Origin: Chryseobacterium sp.
Lineage (GTDB): Bacteria > Bacteroidota > Bacteroidia > Flavobacteriales > Weeksellaceae
Length of the DNA: 64,000 nt
Assembly: GCA_031286615.1 (NCBI GenBank)
Contig: JAITUA010000013.1
Span: 186,001-250,000 of the forward strand
Direction: 5' to 3'
The first letter of the stretch is position 1; each line of letters begins with the position of its first letter. The notes below the pieces were generated by a model. The model made no database searches, had not been told where the DNA came from, and saw only the letters and a program-made list of their open reading frames with translations. Below, piece after piece: positions 34,873 to 42,833 of this stretch. The position numbers and the translations under genes were made by a program.

Positions 34873-36489
34873 ATGGAACTAAGAAAAGAAATTAATGCAG
34901 TTTTTTTATATCTGAAATCAATTGATATAAAGATTGATAAGAATGATTATATCTATCAGGTAGAATCTCATCCGGAAACGCCAAGTCTATTGGCTTTCAG
35001 TGATGCTCTTAGCTTTTTTGGTATTCCAAATGGAGCTTTTACAATTGGTTTTGAAGATTTTGATCATTTACCAGAAACTTTTCTTACCATATTAGACGTA
35101 GGAAACAGGCATTTGATTTTATCCTATATTGAAAAAAAAGGGCAAACTATTTTATATACTGATCAGGAAGGAGTCCAAAAAAGTATTCTCCTTTCCGAAA
35201 TACAAAGTTTATGGACAGGAGCAGTACTGGCCGCTGAAAACAATGGGGAGGTCGCAAAATCAGCCAATTCTTTTTATAACAAACTGTTACCAGCATTTAT
35301 TTTTTGTGCAGTATTGATGATATTGTATTTTATCGGGGGATGGTTTCTAAGTGGTTTTGGGGCTATTACCATGGTGGGCTTACTCTTATCCTTTGAAGCT
35401 ATAAAGACAGAGTTAGGGCTGGAGTCTGGTTTTTCTGCACAGTTCTGTGATGGTAGTGAGAAATCAAGTTGCAGCCAGATCATCAATTCTGAAAAAGGGA
35501 AGATTGCAGGATTCAAATTGAGTGATCTCAGTGTTTTTCTTTTTGGAACCCAACTTTTTTCACTGCTTGTTTTCAATAAGGAGCTTATCAACAACTATTA
35601 TTTTCTGATTGCTGTTTCTTTGCTGGCATGTATTCCGTTTACATTGTATTCTGTTTATTTTCAGATGAAAGTAGAGAAGAAATGGTGCCCGATATGTTTA
35701 AGTATTATTGGGGTGCTCTATGCGCAGCTTATTTATCTGGCGTTTAATACGACAGGAATTCTAAATAACATGCATCTTGATCCTTCAATAGTTTTGATTT
35801 TGGCAGCGGTAGTAATTGCGTTTGCGGGAACGTACTTTTTAATTAAAAAAGCCTTAATAAACTACGGGAAATTGAAGAAAGACGCAGAATTTGACTCAAG
35901 ATACATAAGACATTATCCTTATTTCAAAAATATTCTGACAAGTACAGAACCTCTTGTTTTAAAAGCTGAACCTATCTTACTGGGGAATCCAAATGCTCCA
36001 GTGACCATTACTTTTATTACAAGTCCTTTATGTGGATACTGTAGAGAAGCTCATAATTTTTTGCAGAGAGTTTACCATCAATATAAAGATAAGGTCAACA
36101 TCAAAATCAGGTTTAATATGACAGGAGTTGTAACAGCAGAAGTAGAAGAAATGCTGATTCAATTACTGAACATATACCAGACAAAAGGCGAACAGAAATT
36201 TATTGAGGCACTTCATGATTGGTATAGCCACCGGGATGCAGAGAAATGGCTGAAAAAATATAGTGCTACCCTGGAAAACAGAACGTTTTTATTGAATAAA
36301 CTGGTTTCTGTCTCTTATGAGAATTTACAAAACAATCTGTTTTTTACGCCACATTACTTTATTAATGATTATGAGTATCCCGTAAGGTTGAATAAAAAAT
36401 ATATGGAAGTATTTATGCCGGATCTTATTGAAGATGAATGGAATGAGCAGTTTGATTCTGTGGAAGAAATGGAAATTCAATATAACTAA
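34873..36489 (+). CDS. C39-like / VKOR / thioredoxin fusion protein
   Basis: 538 aa with three parts. Residues 1-120 resemble a peptidase C39 domain ('ESHPETPSLLAFSDALSFFG', 'NRHLILSY' with His80) but no catalytic Cys is visible, so it may only bind leader peptides. Residues about 135-325 are a VKOR membrane domain with Cys192/Cys200 and the CPIC pair Cys272/Cys275. Residues about 355-530 are a DsbA-like thioredoxin domain with Cys387-Gly-Tyr-Cys390. It should form disulfides outside the membrane. The six-Cys peptide encoded 75 bp downstream is the obvious substrate (inference). Confidence 0.88.
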   Translation: MELRKEINAVFLYLKSIDIKIDKNDYIYQVESHPETPSLLAFSDALSFFGIPNGAFTIGFEDFDHLPETFLTILDVGNRHLILSYIEKKGQTILYTDQEGVQKSILLSEIQSLWTGAVLAAENNGEVAKSANSFYNKLLPAFIFCAVLMILYFIGGWFLSGFGAITMVGLLLSFEAIKTELGLESGFSAQFCDGSEKSSCSQIINSEKGKIAGFKLSDLSVFLFGTQLFSLLVFNKELINNYYFLIAVSLLACIPFTLYSVYFQMKVEKKWCPICLSIIGVLYAQLIYLAFNTTGILNNMHLDPSIVLILAAVVIAFAGTYFLIKKALINYGKLKKDAEFDSRYIRHYPYFKNILTSTEPLVLKAEPILLGNPNAPVTITFITSPLCGYCREAHNFLQRVYHQYKDKVNIKIRFNMTGVVTAEVEEMLIQLLNIYQTKGEQKFIEALHDWYSHRDAEKWLKKYSATLENRTFLLNKLVSVSYENLQNNLFFTPHYFINDYEYPVRLNKKYMEVFMPDLIEDEWNEQFDSVEEMEIQYN

Positions 36490-36564
36490 AAGAAATTATT
36501 ATAATAATTATAAAAGAGGAAGCTGAAAATCTAAAGAGTAGGCAAACAATTAAAACAAATTTCT

Positions 36565-36747
36565 ATGAAAAAATTACAAAAGTTGAGCTTAAATGCTATG
36601 AAAAACGAAATGAGCAGAAACGAAATGAGAGTAATCAAAGCAGGTTCAGGAGGTGAGCCGGGAACTTGTAACTGTAACTCACAGTACTGCTATATGAATA
36701 GTATGAGAGCTGTATGTGGTGGTGGATGGCCGGCAAAATGCTGCTAG
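36565..36747 (+). CDS. Six-cysteine RiPP/bacteriocin-like precursor peptide A1
   Basis: 60 aa. A Lys/Met-rich leader ends 'MSRNEMRVIKAGSGG', like the leaders of Bacteroidetes natural-product precursors (EM..I.AG). The core has Cys at 35, 37, 42, 51, 59 and 60: C-x-C-x4-C-x8-C-x7-CC. A Gly-rich stretch 'GGGW' precedes the last pair. The peptide at 37671 has the same leader and Cys pattern. Disulfides, perhaps by the upstream VKOR fusion, and sugar addition by nearby glycosyltransferases are inferred. A terminator follows at once. Confidence 0.82.
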   Translation: MKKLQKLSLNAMKNEMSRNEMRVIKAGSGGEPGTCNCNSQYCYMNSMRAVCGGGWPAKCC

Positions 36748-36769
36748 TCAAACTAAATAACTTATATTT

Positions 36770-36806
36770 TTCTGTAATTGCAATTCTGCAATTACAGAAT
36801 TTTTTT
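36770..36806 (+). terminator. Terminator between peptide A1 and the glycosyltransferase
   Basis: TTCTGTAATTGCA (36770-36782), loop ATTC, TGCAATTACAGAA then seven T. The perfect 13-bp stem ends 5 bp before the next start codon, so partial read-through would give much more peptide mRNA than enzyme mRNA. Confidence 0.9.
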
Positions 36807-36811
36807 AACCT

Positions 36812-37642
36812 ATGAAGACACCAAGTTTAGTTTTAATTACCTGTTGGTATGGTAAATACCCATGGTATATGCCCTATTATCTGCATTCTTGTGCTTTTAA
36901 TCCAAGTGTAGATTTTATCATTATTACGGATAATACCGAACCGGTAAAAAATGTTCCTGACAATGTTAAAATAATTCATAAAAGCCTGGATAATATCATT
37001 GATGAAACCTCAAACAAACTTGGGTTTACAATTAATATTGATTATCCTTATAAATTGTGCGATTTTAAGCCGGCTTATGGCTTCATGTTCCCTGAATTGA
37101 TAGAAGGCTATGACTTCTGGGGACACTGCGATCTTGATCTTATTTATGGAGATATAAGAGCTTTTTTTTCCAATGAATTTCTTGACAGTTATGACTATAT
37201 CAGCGTAAGGGATGATTATACTACCGGCTGTTTTGGACTGTACAGAAACAACGAGCTATTGAATACATTTTTCAAAAGAAGTAAAGATTATAAAAAAGTG
37301 TTTTCTACGCCGGATCATTTCTGTTTTGATGAATGCAACTTTGTTTGGGATGATCTTGCAGAAGGAATCCCTATTTTTGAGATTGAAACTGAGATTGAAA
37401 GCTTTACCCATATCATGAAAAATGCCGAAAGAGACGGAATTCTCAGAACCCATTTTGATTTTATTCTGATGGAAGGCTACACTGGCAGAGTAAAATTTGA
37501 TAATGGAAAAATTATTTATAAAAATAAATATGAAGCCATTATGTTTCACATGTTCTGGCTTAAAAAAGTATACAACCCCGAAAAAGTACCTTCAAAAATC
37601 CCGAATAGTTATAATGTAAGTCCAACCAGAATATACTGGTAG
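36812..37642 (+). CDS. Glycosyltransferase-like protein (DUF6625 type)
   Basis: 276 aa. It opens 'PSLVLITCWYGKYPWYMPYY', and has a D-x-D motif in 'DFWGHCDLDLIYGDIRAFFS' (about 103-122), the nucleotide-sugar metal site of GT-A enzymes. Other blocks are 'YKLCDFKPAYGFMFPELI' and 'MFHMFWLKK'. These fit DUF6625, which is glycosyltransferase-like and often sits in polysaccharide or peptide loci. It lies between two precursor peptide genes, so the peptides may be its acceptors (inference). The acceptor could equally be a surface glycan. Confidence 0.8.
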   Translation: MKTPSLVLITCWYGKYPWYMPYYLHSCAFNPSVDFIIITDNTEPVKNVPDNVKIIHKSLDNIIDETSNKLGFTINIDYPYKLCDFKPAYGFMFPELIEGYDFWGHCDLDLIYGDIRAFFSNEFLDSYDYISVRDDYTTGCFGLYRNNELLNTFFKRSKDYKKVFSTPDHFCFDECNFVWDDLAEGIPIFEIETEIESFTHIMKNAERDGILRTHFDFILMEGYTGRVKFDNGKIIYKNKYEAIMFHMFWLKKVYNPEKVPSKIPNSYNVSPTRIYW

Positions 37643-37670
37643 TTAAACAATATTAATAAAAAATAATACC

Positions 37671-37847
37671 ATGAAAAAATTACAAAAAATGAGTCTGAAT
37701 GTTATGAAAAATAACATGAGCAGAAATGAAATGAGAGTTATTAAGGCTGGTTCTGGCCCCACATCATGTAACTGCAATGCAGTGGTGTGTCTAAACAACG
37801 GAAATATGACAGCTTATTGCGGACCTTCAGGAATAATCTGCTGCTAA
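37671..37847 (+). CDS. Six-cysteine RiPP/bacteriocin-like precursor peptide A2
   Basis: 58 aa, found by reading 28 bp after the glycosyltransferase stop. The leader 'MSRNEMRVIKAGSG' equals that of A1. Core Cys are at 33, 35, 40, 50, 57 and 58: C-x-C-x4-C-x9-C-x6-CC. Between the third and fourth Cys is 'LNNGNMTAY', with a possible acceptor Thr and Asn. The core sequence otherwise differs from A1 while Cys positions are kept, as expected for diversified secreted peptides. Confidence 0.82.
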   Translation: MKKLQKMSLNVMKNNMSRNEMRVIKAGSGPTSCNCNAVVCLNNGNMTAYCGPSGIICC

Positions 37848-37866
37848 ACATTTTATGCAAGTTTAT

Positions 37867-37901
37867 AAAAAAGAGAGAACCCTATATAGTTCTCTCTTCT
37901 T
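37867..37901. terminator. Bidirectional terminator overlapping the end of the GT25 gene
   Basis: AAAAGAGAGAAC, loop, GTTCTCTCTT between convergent genes. The last codons and stop of the leftward glycosyltransferase lie inside the stem. Confidence 0.7.
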
Positions 37902-38568
37902 TATGAGCTAAAACCAGTTGCTTGTATTTTTTTTGATAAATATTAAGTGTATTATCTGCAGTTTTAAAATAATGTTCAATATTTCCACTGATATTATTTT
38001 CAGCTGTAATGTCAGAATATCCAAAATCTTTCTGAACAGAAACAAAAGGATATAAAACCATTTTATGAGCTGTAAGCTGTGATAAAAAGTTATCTGCAGT
38101 ATCTTTCGGGCCAAAATCAGCATTGAGAATCTGATCAAAAAAACGACTGTATATCACCATGAATTGAGTACACCAGAAATGATTAATCCAAAATCTGTTT
38201 TCTGTAATAGGGACAACAAATCTAAAACCCCCTCCAATACCTCCGGATAAGATATCGGCACCCTGTTCATTAGATTCTATGATGTTTTCTATAAATGAAT
38301 CCCTGCTATAATGTTCTGTAAAAACATGATCATCTTCTACAATGATAATGACGTCATCCTCATTTTGAATAGCAATATTTACTGTTTTTTTAATGCTTTC
38401 CCATAGTCCTATATTTCCTTTTTCATGTACGCAGGCCTCTACAACGCGGCAATCAAATTCAGGTCTTTCACTAAATTCTTTTACAATACTTTCCCTTCGA
38501 TCCTCCCTGTGTTTCATATTAATAATATAAGTTGGGATCATTATATCTGAAAATTGATTATGACTCAT
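37882..38568 (-). CDS. Glycosyltransferase family 25-like protein
   Basis: 228 aa. N-terminal 'IPTYIINMKHREDRRESIVK' and the acidic motif 'IIIVEDDHVF' (Glu78-Asp79-Asp80) are GT25 hallmarks; GT25 enzymes transfer galactose or related sugars in LPS and protein glycosylation. Other blocks are 'GGIGGGF', 'FWCTQFMVIYSRFF' and 'VSVQKDFGYSD'. It faces the precursor locus across a shared terminator. The gene upstream (38558) encodes a shorter paralog and overlaps it by 11 bp, so the two are translationally coupled. Confidence 0.85.
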   Translation of the reverse strand: MSHNQFSDIMIPTYIINMKHREDRRESIVKEFSERPEFDCRVVEACVHEKGNIGLWESIKKTVNIAIQNEDDVIIIVEDDHVFTEHYSRDSFIENIIESNEQGADILSGGIGGGFRFVVPITENRFWINHFWCTQFMVIYSRFFDQILNADFGPKDTADNFLSQLTAHKMVLYPFVSVQKDFGYSDITAENNISGNIEHYFKTADNTLNIYQKKYKQLVLAHKEERTI

Positions 38569-39160
38569 AACTATAGTATTTTTTTATTTGAGAAAGCTCC
38601 TCCAGAAGGTCTTCCGGATTTTCATTAAGGTTTTGAAAATCAATAGTATTTTCAAAGGAGTTTTTGTCTCCATCATTTTTATATAGAGAAATGAATGGGT
38701 GCATCAGAAAAACATCTTCAAGGTTTGATGATAGAAATACATCAAGAGGAATTTCATCATTACAATCATTTTGTAAGAAAAGAGGAAACGTTTTATTGAA
38801 AATAATAAAAAATTGTGCTCCTTTAAACCCTTCAGTCCAAAAAATATGATCTGTAACCTCAATAACTTTTTCAAAGCCTAAAACACCCCCAAGCAGTACA
38901 TTTCCATCCAGTTTCTTTACTTTATTGATACAATTCTGAATATACTCATCTGTATAATCCGGGCTGAAACAGTGCAGAGAAGTAGAAATCATAACAAAGT
39001 CTTCTTCATGATTTCTTTTAATCACACTTTGTAATGCACTTAAGAAGTTTTGCTGCTTATCAAGCAAAATAAATTCACTTTCAAAATGCCTTTCTTCATA
39101 TTGTTTAAAATCGTTGGAGGGTTTTTCCGGATGAGAAGAGAAAACAAAAATTTTCTTCAT
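38558..39160 (-). CDS. Degenerate GT25-like protein (paralog of 37882-38568)
   Basis: 200 aa. It aligns by eye with the downstream GT25 protein: 'EEDFVMISTSLHCF' against 'EDDVIIIVEDDHVF', 'GNVLLGGVLGFEKV' against 'ADILSGGIGGGFRF', 'GAQFFIIFNKTF' against 'CTQFMVIYSRFF', and 'LMHPFISLYKN' against 'LYPFVSVQKD'. The acidic EDD is replaced by Ser59-Thr60-Ser61 and the N-terminal nucleotide-binding motif is lost. It is therefore probably not a catalytically normal glycosyltransferase; a partner or decoy role is possible. Confidence 0.75.
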   Translation of the reverse strand: MKKIFVFSSHPEKPSNDFKQYEERHFESEFILLDKQQNFLSALQSVIKRNHEEDFVMISTSLHCFSPDYTDEYIQNCINKVKKLDGNVLLGGVLGFEKVIEVTDHIFWTEGFKGAQFFIIFNKTFPLFLQNDCNDEIPLDVFLSSNLEDVFLMHPFISLYKNDGDKNSFENTIDFQNLNENPEDLLEELSQIKKYYSYES

Positions 39161-39213
39161 AAAATAATTGGGTTTCGGTAGTTAATTAGTTTTTGTAAAA
39201 ATAGGGAATGACA

Positions 39214-39660
39214 TTAAATATCCAATAATCTTCTGTGATAATTGATTTGTCCCAAATGATAGTCCAGATGAGCAATCAGATGAATAAGAAAGTAATCTGT
39301 GGTCATTTTATTTTCAAAAACAACCAGTGGATATTCTTTTTTCAGATCGTCTTCTGATAATTGTGGAAGCACAGAGTCTATCATGGCCAAAGTGGCTTCA
39401 ATTTTTTCAATAAGTTCAGCTCTTGGAATATCTTTTAATGAAAACTCAAGCTCGCGGTGTCTTACGTATCCTGTGTTTCCAAGATGAGTCCCAATAAAAT
39501 GGTTGAGGTTTCCAACCAAATGAAGAACCAGATTCCCTGCAGAATTGGCAATACTTTTCTCTATTTTCCAGAGATTTTCTTCATTTTGATAGGCTTCTAC
39601 CTCTGTTTTTAGCTTGTTTAAATCTCTGTTGTAAAGAGATCTGAGACTTTCTGTAATCAT
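39214..39660 (-). CDS. DinB-family protein
   Basis: 148 aa from the ATG at 39660, one base after the stop of the upstream lipoprotein gene; a longer GTG/ATG start would overlap that gene. It is a four-helix DinB/YfiT fold protein: 'NLVLHLVGNLNHFIGTHLG' and 'FLIHLIAHLDYHLGQINYHR' supply the three metal-binding histidines. DinB-fold members include thiol-dependent metalloenzymes, but the substrate here is unknown. It is the last gene of the DUF885 operon. Confidence 0.88.
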   Translation of the reverse strand: MITESLRSLYNRDLNKLKTEVEAYQNEENLWKIEKSIANSAGNLVLHLVGNLNHFIGTHLGNTGYVRHRELEFSLKDIPRAELIEKIEATLAMIDSVLPQLSEDDLKKEYPLVVFENKMTTDYFLIHLIAHLDYHLGQINYHRRLLDI

Positions 39661-39661
39661 A

Positions 39662-40225
39662 TCAATTTTGTTGTATTGTAGTTTTAAAATATCCTCTGAA
39701 GTGCTTATAAACCAAACTGTCAATGTGGCATTTATAATCTATGAATCCATAAATGCTGTCATTTTTTTTGAATGTTTTGGTGTTTAGAATCAGTTTTTGT
39801 CCCGAAACTTTTGATGTTATGAATTTTTTTTCACCTTTTAAGGTTTTAGGATCAATATCTTTTATAAAAAATTGATTATTGAAGACTTTTACCAAAACGC
39901 CATTTCCAAAATATCCATTATCGTTGTTTAGTAGAATATTTAAAGTATCATTCTGATATTGGGCTTTACACTTATAATCTTCAAACAGAAATGATCCTTT
40001 AAGAGGGCCATCATAATAAAATGCTTTCTGAACAATGTAGGCTGTTCTTGTTTTGCTTTCAACAATTTCACTGTTATATAATTTCAACTCAGGATACTTT
40101 GACAGGAGCTGAATGGTATCATCAGTGGACAGTTTTTTATCAACAATAAAACTTTCAAAATTTTGATCCCTTTGACAGCTAAAAGTAGTCAATAAAAGAC
40201 CAATTAAAAGCAGAAATAGTTTCAT
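39662..40225 (-). CDS. Lipoprotein of unknown function
   Basis: 187 aa. The signal ends 'LLLTTFSC', so Cys17 is the likely lipid anchor. The rest is beta-rich and polar ('FLFEDYKCKAQYQNDTLNIL', 'ISEQ'-free; 'YKCHIDSLVYKHFRGYF' near the end) with two further Cys. No family is recognised. It sits 6 bp downstream of the DUF885 gene and 1 bp upstream of the DinB gene, so all three form one operon. A surface or periplasmic role is inferred from the anchor. Confidence 0.72.
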   Translation of the reverse strand: MKLFLLLIGLLLTTFSCQRDQNFESFIVDKKLSTDDTIQLLSKYPELKLYNSEIVESKTRTAYIVQKAFYYDGPLKGSFLFEDYKCKAQYQNDTLNILLNNDNGYFGNGVLVKVFNNQFFIKDIDPKTLKGEKKFITSKVSGQKLILNTKTFKKNDSIYGFIDYKCHIDSLVYKHFRGYFKTTIQQN

Positions 40226-40231
40226 GTGAAA

Positions 40232-42028
40232 CTATTTCTGCTTTTGAGCCCAAAGCTCCATTTTTCTGTTCAGAACATCCAAAGGAAGGCATCCCTGGCT
40301 TAATACTTCATCATGGAAGCTTGCCAGATTGAATTTGTTTCCAAGTTCTTTCTGATATTTTTCTCTCAACTCACGAATTCTTAAAGAGCCTATTTTGTAG
40401 CCTAAAGCCTGTCCCGGCATTGCCATATATCTTTCTACTTCTGCAGTGGCAGACCCTTCATCATAAGAAATGTTGCTTAAGAAATATTTAATGGCCTCTT
40501 CTCTTGACATTTTTCCGGTATGAAGTCCTGTATCTACTACAAGTCGTACAGCTCTCAGCATCTGATCGCTCAGATATCCCATTTTCTGGTAAGGATCAGT
40601 GTATAAACCGAATTCTGGACCTAGCGTTTCACAATAATGTGCCCATCCTTCACCATAGGCTCCAAACCATCCAAATCTCATGAATTTTGGAAGCTTAGTA
40701 TTCTCCTGTTGTAAAGAAACCTGATAATGATGCCCCGGAATTGCTTCATGGAGGAAAAGAGACTCCATCCCTGAAGTAACATTGAATTTCGTAGGGTCAG
40801 GCAGCGGAACATAAAATATACCCGCTCTTTTCCCGTCAGGAGTTCCCGGAATATATTCTGCGCTGGCACTTGCCTCTCTGAACTTTTCCGTCTGTCTGAT
40901 TTCAAACTTTGTTTTTGGAGTTACATTAAACATTGTTTTCAGTTTCGGAGTAATCTTCGTCAGAATACCGTTGAAGGCATTTAAAACTTCCTTAGAGGTC
41001 TTATAAGGCATTGCCTTTGGATCTGTTTTCACAAAAGTGATAAACTCTTCCAGACTTCCGGTAAAGCCTACCTGCTGCTTTACTTTTTCCATTTCTGCAC
41101 GAAGCATAGCTACCTGCTGTAGCCCAATTTTATTGATCTCATCAGGAGATTTCTTTGTAGTCGTCCAGCTTTTTACATAATAGCTGTAAATTTCATTACC
41201 GTTGGGAAGGCTGTTGTATCCATCTGTATCTCTGGCTTTAGGAAGATAATCTTTCTCTAAAAATATTCCCATTTTAGTATAAGCCGGAATAATTTTTTTG
41301 GTGATAGCTTCCTTATAAAGTGCTGAAAATTTATCTTTCTGGTCCTGCGTGAAGCTTTTCGGGAAGTTTTTAATTGGCCCGTAGAAAATATTCTTTTCCA
41401 TATCAGACGTTGTGATTTCTTCGGCTTTCATCTGAGGAATCATTTTGATAACCAGTTTTTTAGGAAGTACAGCCTTATTGTTGATTCCCTCACGGAAGTT
41501 ATCTGTTGCAGCGTCCATCCATTCTGGAAATCTTTCCATTCTTTTCAGCCAGTCACTGTAATCCTTTTCAGTTTTGAAAGGCTGGCTGCCCTGTCCGCTT
41601 CCATACAGCGGAAAAGTAAGCGGAAGACCGCCGAATTGTGTGAAAGGAATATATTCCGGATGATAGGCATAGGCCTCAATTTTATCTTTTAAAGTATAAT
41701 CCAGTACATCATATACCACTTTATCTTCATCAGAAAGAGCCTTGTAATCTACATGCTCCAGTTGTTTCTGTACAGAATTATAAAAAGCCACTTCTCCTGA
41801 AATAAAATCCTTATCAATATTGATAGGAAGCTGGTCGTTGTATCTCGTATCTCCTTGAGAAGTAGCATCTAAAGGGTATAACTTAAGATATTGCTCATAA
41901 TAGTTGGAAGCAATAGAATCCAGGTTGCTCGGAGTCACTTTGGTAAGAGGAGAATCCGATTTTTTGCATGAAGCAAGCCCGATCATCAACCCTAATCCAA
42001 GAATACCTTTTGATAAAATGTTTTTCAT
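40232..42028 (-). CDS. DUF885 metallopeptidase-like lipoprotein
   Basis: 598 aa. The signal ends 'GLMIGLASC', with Cys22 as lipid site. The DUF885 family is made of zinc-peptidase-like proteins with the motif 'LFLHEAIPGHHYQ' (His427-Glu428 ... His433-His434), here complete. Also typical are 'GEGWAHYCETLGPEFGLY' and 'MPGQALGYKIGSLRI'. It is probably a periplasmic or surface peptidase. It heads the operon with the lipoprotein and DinB genes. Confidence 0.9.
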   Translation of the reverse strand: MKNILSKGILGLGLMIGLASCKKSDSPLTKVTPSNLDSIASNYYEQYLKLYPLDATSQGDTRYNDQLPINIDKDFISGEVAFYNSVQKQLEHVDYKALSDEDKVVYDVLDYTLKDKIEAYAYHPEYIPFTQFGGLPLTFPLYGSGQGSQPFKTEKDYSDWLKRMERFPEWMDAATDNFREGINNKAVLPKKLVIKMIPQMKAEEITTSDMEKNIFYGPIKNFPKSFTQDQKDKFSALYKEAITKKIIPAYTKMGIFLEKDYLPKARDTDGYNSLPNGNEIYSYYVKSWTTTKKSPDEINKIGLQQVAMLRAEMEKVKQQVGFTGSLEEFITFVKTDPKAMPYKTSKEVLNAFNGILTKITPKLKTMFNVTPKTKFEIRQTEKFREASASAEYIPGTPDGKRAGIFYVPLPDPTKFNVTSGMESLFLHEAIPGHHYQVSLQQENTKLPKFMRFGWFGAYGEGWAHYCETLGPEFGLYTDPYQKMGYLSDQMLRAVRLVVDTGLHTGKMSREEAIKYFLSNISYDEGSATAEVERYMAMPGQALGYKIGSLRIRELREKYQKELGNKFNLASFHDEVLSQGCLPLDVLNRKMELWAQKQK

Positions 42029-42197
42029 TTTCAGAATCTTTATGAAAACAAAAGTAAGTATTATTGGGATATTCAGACTTATGGTAGGAGTTGATTTTAA
42101 AAAATTATTTTCAAAATCCTTTCAACTTTGAATCAATTTTTTATCTTTGTCTAAAACGTTTAACAATCATATTATTACAGTTCTTTTTTAAGAAAAA

Positions 42198-42659
42198 ATG
42201 AAAGGGATTTTAAAAATTTACCATCCGGAGGAGACGCTAAAATACAATATCAGAAATACTTATTGTAAGGCGGTTTACAGTAACCAACAACATTTTTTAG
42301 AGGTTGAAGTTATTACGGATGACAGTTTGGATCACGTGGACGATGATTCACTACAGTACAACTTTCCGCAGCTTTCACTTGAAGTTTTTGATTTTCCTAT
42401 CGAATCGGCGGAAATAGAAGGAAAAACTATTACAATCAATGACTCTGACGAGGAAACCTACACTGAAGTAGACCTTTTCGATGACGAAGAGGCCTATATC
42501 TATGACAATGAGCTGCTTTTCGAAAAAAATGAGGAAGGAGAGCTTCAGGTTATCTGGAAGGGTACCATTGATGATTTCTATACCGGATCTGATACACCGA
42601 TTCCTTTTAGATTAAAATGCGAATTCAGCCAGGATAATATTGAGGTAGACGAGGATTAA
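42198..42659 (+). CDS. Acidic hypothetical protein
   Basis: 153 aa, no signal peptide. It is strongly acidic ('DSLDHVDDDSLQ', 'DSDEETYTEVDLFDDEE') and predicted mostly beta. The ends are 'MKGILKIYHPEETLKYNIRN' and 'PFRLKCEFSQDNIEVDED'. It recalls small cytosolic proteins of unknown function common in Flavobacteriia; no motif is named. It is monocistronic, divergent from the DUF885 operon, and 174 bp before exbB. Confidence 0.7.
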   Translation: MKGILKIYHPEETLKYNIRNTYCKAVYSNQQHFLEVEVITDDSLDHVDDDSLQYNFPQLSLEVFDFPIESAEIEGKTITINDSDEETYTEVDLFDDEEAYIYDNELLFEKNEEGELQVIWKGTIDDFYTGSDTPIPFRLKCEFSQDNIEVDED

Positions 42660-42795
42660 CAATCGTCTTCATCCTTTTATAATACCGAATTTCTTTTCAA
42701 AATTATTTTTGGAAAGAAATTTGCTATTGGTAAATAATAACAAATTTTAAGTTGTTTTTAAGCAATTTTTAAGAGTTCAATTCATAATATTCTAC

Positions 42796-42803
42796 TACAT
42801 TTG
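42796..42803 (+). promoter_or_regulatory. -7 element of the exbB operon
   Basis: TACATTTG at 42796-42803 matches TAnnTTTG and lies 30 bp before the exbB start. The upstream box is only TTC at the expected distance. Confidence 0.45.
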
Positions 42804-42833
42804 TCGTTGAAAATTTAATAAAATTCACATTTA

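Noticed and set aside
39173-39180. TTTCGGTA upstream of the degenerate GT25 gene, resembling the LytTR half-site
   Set aside because: No partner repeat 21 bp away in either direction and no -7 box at the fixed distance.
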